Assembly: GCA_037892935.1 (NCBI GenBank)
Contig: JAYXKI010000003.1
Span: forward strand, 1,674,001-1,738,000
Length of the DNA stretch: 64,000 nt
Direction: 5' to 3'
Origin: Phlebopus portentosus
Taxonomy: Eukaryota; Basidiomycota; Agaricomycetes; Boletales; Boletinellaceae
The notes under the pieces are model-generated. The model was not told the DNA's origin, searched no databases, and worked only from the letters and a program-made list of their open reading frames with translations. Position numbers and translations under genes: made by a program. Below, one piece after another: positions 58,729-64,000 of the stretch. Position 1 is the first letter of the stretch. Each line of letters begins with the position of its first letter.

Positions 58729-60970
58729 ATGGAGACTGTACTGGCCACAGTAGCGCCAGATGGACGGACGAAGATCATCATTGAGCGCACGGAACAAGAC
58801 AGGTCGGATCCAGTTGTCGTTAAAGCGCGTAAGCTATTGGTGAACGACCCAGAGCAGGTATGCCTCTATTCAAATAACGCCCTGCCGACCGATGACGACG
58901 CACTTGGACTCTTCAAAGTTCATAGAAAATGTGAAAAACGGATGCTTGGTATCGTGCGAAGCCGTCATATACCAACGATCTCCCCGCGTCGATCTATTCC
59001 AAGACCCTCGAGGTGCTTACGACTCACATAAGAAACAGTTGTCCCCTGGACAAAGCTGATGAACGGCAGTTCCACCTCGCCGATGCGTCATTCTCGGCTA
59101 CATGCGCAGCATTCGCACTTCGTCTTCCCTGCTTCAAAGAGCCGCCTTTGGGGCCTATCCTGCAGACATGGCCATCAATTTTGACATGGGCAAATGCACT
59201 TTGCATCCGGAATGCTTTCCCTTACAAACGACGTCAGAGAGTCTCAACATTCAAGATACTCGGCGAAGAAGAGCTTTCAATGTTACTGAGGGGTATACAA
59301 AGGTTGTTCGAAAGCAGTAGCGAGTTCAAGCGTATCGCTTTGACCCTCTCGTACTCGAATTGGCTATGCACGTTTTTCTCCGCGGTCTCACAGAGTACAG
59401 TAGGGGTATATGTATTACATACTTTCTACGTTACCTTGGAGTCACCAATGGCCGTTCCCGAGTGTTAGACGTGATCCTTTCGCAGGCTGAAGGAAAGCCA
59501 GAAGTGTTTCTCGATCCTATACTAGGACGACTTACGAGAGACGACACCCTTGCTCCACTCTGCGCCACAATTATTGTATGCATTGCTTCAGTCCGCGACC
59601 ATCCATTATCTTTGGCTCTCGAAACTCGGGGCGTGGACCCCATATCCAAGCTATTTGAGACGTTCGCCAGCACCGAAAGCAGATCTGCCACATTCATATT
59701 GTGTTTCCACGAATGTATACGATACTCTTCTTTTTACTGGAAGCCGTGGGACGGACGAGATTGGCTGTTAAGAGCCTTACGGATTCGTTTCTTTCACTTC
59801 ATTGCTGAATACGACGAATTGAAAAGTGAGCCCTTCATCCGGGACCTTCTGAATTTACATCTTCCAGTTCACCTAGTCGATCCATCTGTGATTTTCGCAT
59901 GTGAAGAAGCATTATCCTCTGTCTCTCCACAGGAACTTTCTCGAGTCATGAGTAGTGGTCTCAAACCCACATGGATGACATTCATTAATCGGTTTTTTGA
60001 GCAATATCTGTTCTATTGCTACTTTGAGGTCGCCGGATATCGGAAAGGATGCTATAAGGTACGTCTCATTATCTAGTTTCTTGTCATCTTCCCTCCAAAG
60101 GTCTGACTGGCGCTTATTTTCAAACGAATAGTGCTCAAAGGTGCCTGACAGCAAAAAGGGTTCCTTATTATCCTGCGGAGCGTGCAGGATTGTCGAATAT
60201 TGTTCCAAAGAATGTCAGACGTCAGGCTGGAAGGATCACAAAACCGAATGCAAGACACTAAAAGGAAAGAAATGTAAGTCAGTAGAATAGTCTCGCTTTC
60301 CTTTCGTCGTCTTTCACTCATATATTTTCCTCTAGATGGTCCGCTTCCTCAGTGGGCAGCACCCATATTTCGACGATGCCTAGCAGCGTACGATGCACGA
60401 CGTCACTTCATCGGCTTTCGCGAACTGGCAGGACAGAAATGCCCTATTCTCCCGTTTCAGTCTGTCTGTGTGATCATAGACTACAGTATTTATCCGCCGC
60501 AACTGAATGTCTGTCCAGCGAACGAAATAAAAGTAGAAGACACCTCTTCAGAAAGAGGAGTGGATTTGAGTTTTTCCATTCAAGAAGAATGTTTCGACAA
60601 TTTCCGCCTGCATGACGGCAGCTGTGGTACTCTGCTGACGCGCGAATACATAGACGGGACACGTTCAGTGCACATTCAACATTTCCACTGGGCTCCTCCC
60701 TATTTCTGCTCTCCATTCGGTACGCACTGTCCGGACGCTCGCAAACGAAAGAGCCTAGTGACGCCTTATCTCGCCGTGAATGATAAAACGAGCAATAAAA
60801 AGGAAAAGGAGCGAAAGACCGCATGGAGCGTCGTAGACGAACTCGCTTTTCGGACTGGACTGACAACGCAAATGATATTGGAAGGCAAAATTGGCGACTT
60901 TCGGAGAAAAGTCCTCGAAGTCGTCGTTCGTGAAAAAGCCACGATGAGAGAACGATCTAAAATCAAGTAG
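58729..60970 (+). CDS. MYND zinc-finger protein, copy 2 (5' frame breaks)
   Basis: It is paralogous to copy 1. It starts METVLATVAPDGRTKI; an intron follows NDPEQ. Two lesions affect the N-terminal half. There is a net 10-nt loss near 58,970 (catataccaacgatctcccc against the longer copy-1 sequence) and a missing base near 59,340 (cgctttgaccc against cgctttcgaccc). From 59,360 on the frame is open: LGRLTRDDTLAPLCATIIV, HPLSLALETRGVDP, the same RDLLNLHLPVHLVDPSVIFA block, the MYND finger (SLLSCGACRIVEYCSKECQTSGWKDHKTEC), and a fully open C-terminus IIDYSIYPPQLNVCPANEIK...ERSKIK. The damage is opposite in place to that of copy 1. Confidence 0.65.
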
Positions 60971-61540
60971 ATAAAAGGATCTGTCGAAATTTCCTGGTTG
61001 CATACCTTCTTGCCTAGATCTTCTTGTCATCTTGCATTCATACAACATACCCATCCACTCACCCATCCATCATACTATTGCCTTGTTCTGCTATCAGCTT
61101 CGCTTATGAACTTCCTCTTGTCTTCTCGAACGGTATGGCAAGCATCTACTCAATCCTGTATATTCATCATTTCGTGGTCTGGTCTTGCTATCTGCCTTGC
61201 CATCGAGTTCTGTCGCACTGTATTTTTTTTTCTTGTTTTTCTTGCTACATATTTTGTGTACGCGTATATAGACCCACACAATATACTGCACTCTCACATT
61301 GAAGCCTCAGAACGTTTGTCTTGAGATCTTCATATGAAAACCGTCGAGAAAGGCGCACCGCCGTTACCTTCTTGGTTGATCATAAATCACAATCCATAGC
61401 GCAGAGCGTACGTAGACTTGATGTACAAGGAAACGAAACAGAGATACAAAAAGTACACTGGATATCAGATATAAAAGATTATTCCGTCCGTTTGAAATCA
61501 ATTTTCCTTACGGCTCGACATACCCAAGAATCATTCCGAT
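60971..61540. other. Convergent intergenic region
   Basis: This is the 3' flank of MYND copy 2, homologous to 56,941-57,500 behind copy 1. Short hydrophobic frames appear in both (around 57,140 and 61,150) but do not stay aligned as coding, so they are not called genes. Confidence 0.5.
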
Positions 61541-63980
61541 TTAATACTCCCTCTCCCTATATTCCCTCTCCCTCGGATCAACATACTTCAACCACAAAGT
61601 ATACCGCTTGTTCAGCTCCATCTCACGCTGCACCTTCTCCTCAACTCTCTGCTTCTTCCGCTGTGCGCGTGCGAGCTCGCGTCTCTGGCTATGACCCCTG
61701 CGTCCATGGCTCCCATATCGATCAGAATACTCGCTCTCGGACTCTTCGTCGCTCTCGTCTTCCGAGTTGGAGAATTCACCGGGAGCGAAGAGCTGCTCGG
61801 GCAGGAGACGCGTCTCGGGAAGGCCTGCGCCTGGACCGGATCGGCAGTTCCGGCCTTTGTAGAGGACCAGCTCGACTAAGCGAGGATCGAAGAACATGGT
61901 GTTCCAGAGGTCGAGAAGGTCCATGACTAGATCCGAGCGCTTGGTTGGCTTGTCAGCAGGGAGGGGTAGTCGACCCTTCCATGCAAGGGTAAGATCCTAC
62001 AAGAGTCAGATCAGCATATAATATCCAAAGGAGAGACGGCGGCAGCTTACATGCATAAGCCTGCCCCAATCTTCCGGAAGCACGTCGTGAGCGCTCAGAA
62101 TAGGCGGCATGGGATGGAAGACATCGTCAAGTAGCTCTTCCAAATCTTGCACGCGCACATCCTTGAACGGAGTGAAGGTCTGTGCGCGATTGAGTGGGCG
62201 GTTGAACGCCTCGGGAGCAGGAAGCAGCTGGTCCGGCGGGCCACCGTACCCACCAGCAGCAGCAAGGGGAGCTCCGCCTCCCATACGCGGAGAAGCACCT
62301 GGAATGAGCTCGGCACCAACACGAGGAGATATAGCCGAACCCATACCTCCAATGCGCGGCGAAGCGCCACCTAGACCACCAGGGTACGCAGCAGCCCTTT
62401 CATTACGACTAGGATTGCGCGAGGATGCATAGCCAGAGCCCGATACGGGCTGTCCTGCCAAAATATGACCTGGCGGGTATACCTCGACACCATCTGGGCC
62501 GATGGCGGGTTGAAGTGATGCAGTGTCGCGACGGTACGGCGAACGCTCCGGAGCATACATACTGTTCGGACGACTTCGGTCGCGCGCCGCTGGTGCACCA
62601 TAGATACTCGCCGGACGGCTGCGTTCCCCGGAGCCATAAGCATCCAACGGCTGCTCGGGCGCAGCGTAAATGCTTGACCGGTGACGTGACGGTTCACGCT
62701 TGCGATAACCTCCATACTCATCGGAATCGCGTTCGTGCGCTGGATCGTCGTATATACCACGCGGTGCAGCACGAGCAGACATAGATTGTCGGCGAGATCG
62801 GGTTCCAGGTGCTCCGTACTCTCCGTAGTAGCCATCACGACCACTGACATCGAGTTCGCCCATCTTGCGTTCGAGCTCGCGTTCCTCGCGCTCGCGCAGC
62901 TCCCTTTCACGAAGTTGATCGCCTCGCACTCGAGAACGTTCACGCTCATACGGTGAGCATTTAAATCTGCTCCGAGGCCTGTTCCATAGCTCTGACGACG
63001 CATGCGCGAAGCACGCTCCATCTCCACATCGCGTTCACGCTCTTTGCGCATCTCTCTATCTTCAGCTCTTTCACGAGCAACGCGCTCTGCTTCCCAAGCA
63101 GCATTGCGCTTCTTTTCTTCTCTCATGTGATGCCTATCTTCTCTATCCCTGAAAGTAGAATGGCATAAGCTATCGCGTGTTTAGTTTCACTAGCGACAAA
63201 AACGTACCAATCTCTCCCATCATCACGATAGTCTAATCCCAACCCTGCGTTGGAAGCAGCAGGAGTAGTTGATGCCGTATGAACAGTTGAGCCAGCTGCA
63301 GTCGGGAGCTGACCACGGAATGAAGCTAGGACATCCTATAACGTCCTATTAGGACAAAGCCTTGATTTATGCCTCACAATATATACATACCGGACCAGCA
63401 GGAGCGATACCAACTGGAGGCACGGAAGACGTCTCAGTTGGGACCCACTGGATACCTGTATACGTGACACCTTGAGGGGAACGATATCTAGACATTTGAT
63501 CATCAGCACACGCATATATCCGCCTATCCGGACCAAGAAAGGACTTACGTTGCAGGCTCAGCCCTATCGATCCAGGCAGATCGCACAAAAATCAATCAGC
63601 CCAGCTCCAATTTGCACCAAAAGCAAAATCCCAAGTCAAACTTACCTGAAATGATGATAAGTAACCCTCCCCAGTGCGTCCGTCGTTGTCGTATATGTAA
63701 CCGCTCCAGGCGTGACATTCCCCGAGAACGGCTGAGAGGGTTGAGCAGATGATGTCGTAGAGGCAGTCATCGCACCAGAACCCTGAGTCGCCGTCGCGCC
63801 ATATGTCAGTTGTCCGCCCGACGGCAGGTACGTCTGCCCGACCATCGGGGACGGCTGATAAGCCTGTCCGGGGTACGCACCCGGCTGCGCTGCAGCCGCG
63901 AGCGTCTGCGGAGCCGTAGCTACGTAGGGAGAGTGCGGGTAGACCGAGCCTACCCCTGGTTGTACTTGTCCTGGAGCCAT
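61541..63980 (-). CDS. Disordered Arg/Glu-, Pro/Tyr-rich protein of unknown function
   Basis: Not recognised. The chosen start (63980) gives MAPGQVQPGVGSVYPHSP, followed by Pro/Ala/Gln/Tyr-rich sequence and TTTDALGRVTYHHFR; it could begin further upstream outside the window. After introns come SPQGVTYTGIQWVPTE and FRGQLPTAAGS. A charged coiled-coil-like block follows (EEKKRNAAWEAERVARERAE, RMRRQSYGTG), with ERELREREERELERKMGE in the next frame; the two need a 1-nt correction near 62,955. A Ser/Arg/Pro-rich region (RSRPNSMYAPERSP) precedes the ordered C-terminus: FKDVRVQDLEELLDDVFHPMPPILSAHDVLPEDWGRLMH, then DLTLAWKGRLPLP, VMDLLDLWNTMFFDPRLVELVLYKG, and a basic tail ending YREREY. The ordered C-terminus is probably the conserved part. 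Its 3' end was copied into the segmental duplication. Confidence 0.65.
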
Positions 63981-64000
63981 GTAGGGTGAATGCGCCGTTG

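Larger units (their letters stand above)
57709..61770 (+). repeat. Tandem segmental duplication, right unit
   Basis: Same order as 53,400-57,700: KRR1 3' part (decayed), MYND gene, then the 3' end of the last gene, which here is complete and continues to 63,980. Coding parts stay much more alike than the KRR1-MYND spacer, which differs by indels. Confidence 0.8.

Overview
The window is nuclear DNA of a filamentous basidiomycete, most likely an Agaricomycete. Its genes are dense, lie on both strands, and are split by many 45-70 nt GT-AG introns. Recognisable products include fungal uL2/RPL8, NOP58, ERG27, NOP9, RAD6, EAF, SERRATE/ARS2, ESF2 and KRR1. It also has accessory families typical of mushrooms: GH16 beta-glucanases, Rds1-type ferritin-like secreted protein, F-box and MYND-finger proteins. 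I see no tRNA, rRNA, CRISPR or bacterial-type feature.

Layout. 1-5,026: two minus-strand, low-complexity proteins with WW or WW-like N-termini; the first runs off the left edge. 6,160-7,114: ribosomal protein uL2, carrying an apparent 1-nt deletion. 7,453-~17,998: an accessory block made of three tandem ~3.5 kb units. Each unit holds one copy of an unfamiliar acidic/helical gene followed by an older, decayed second copy of that gene's 3' half. Only the middle copy looks intact. 18,110-27,351: NOP58, ERG27, an M20 carbamoylase-like hydrolase and NOP9. 27,496-33,909: a decayed GH16 gene, an F-box gene and an intact GH16 gene. 35,525-40,864: RAD6 (the start codon forms its own coding exon), EAF and an Rds1-like protein. 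41,655-42,180: a 33-bp tandem repeat and a retroelement relic. 42,635-47,391: ARS2 and ESF2, convergent. 48,230-48,700: an F-box relic. 49,465-54,255: an unknown protein, an NCBP3-like protein and KRR1, the last two sharing a 161-bp divergent promoter region. 53,400-61,770: a tandem segmental duplication. It produced a second MYND gene, a truncated KRR1 copy and a truncated tail of the last gene. 61,541-63,980: a large disordered protein of unknown function.

Functional themes. Ribosome synthesis is heavily represented: uL2, the box C/D snoRNP core protein NOP58, and the processome or 40S-maturation factors NOP9, ESF2 and KRR1. ARS2 and an NCBP3-like protein, both known partners of the nuclear cap-binding complex in animals, lie about 5 kb apart.

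Quality caveat. Single-base reading-frame breaks recur in genes that should be intact (uL2, NOP58, ERG27, the KRR1 splice donor, the last gene and others). Some pseudogene calls may therefore reflect consensus errors. Exon boundaries were read by eye from splice motifs and protein continuity.
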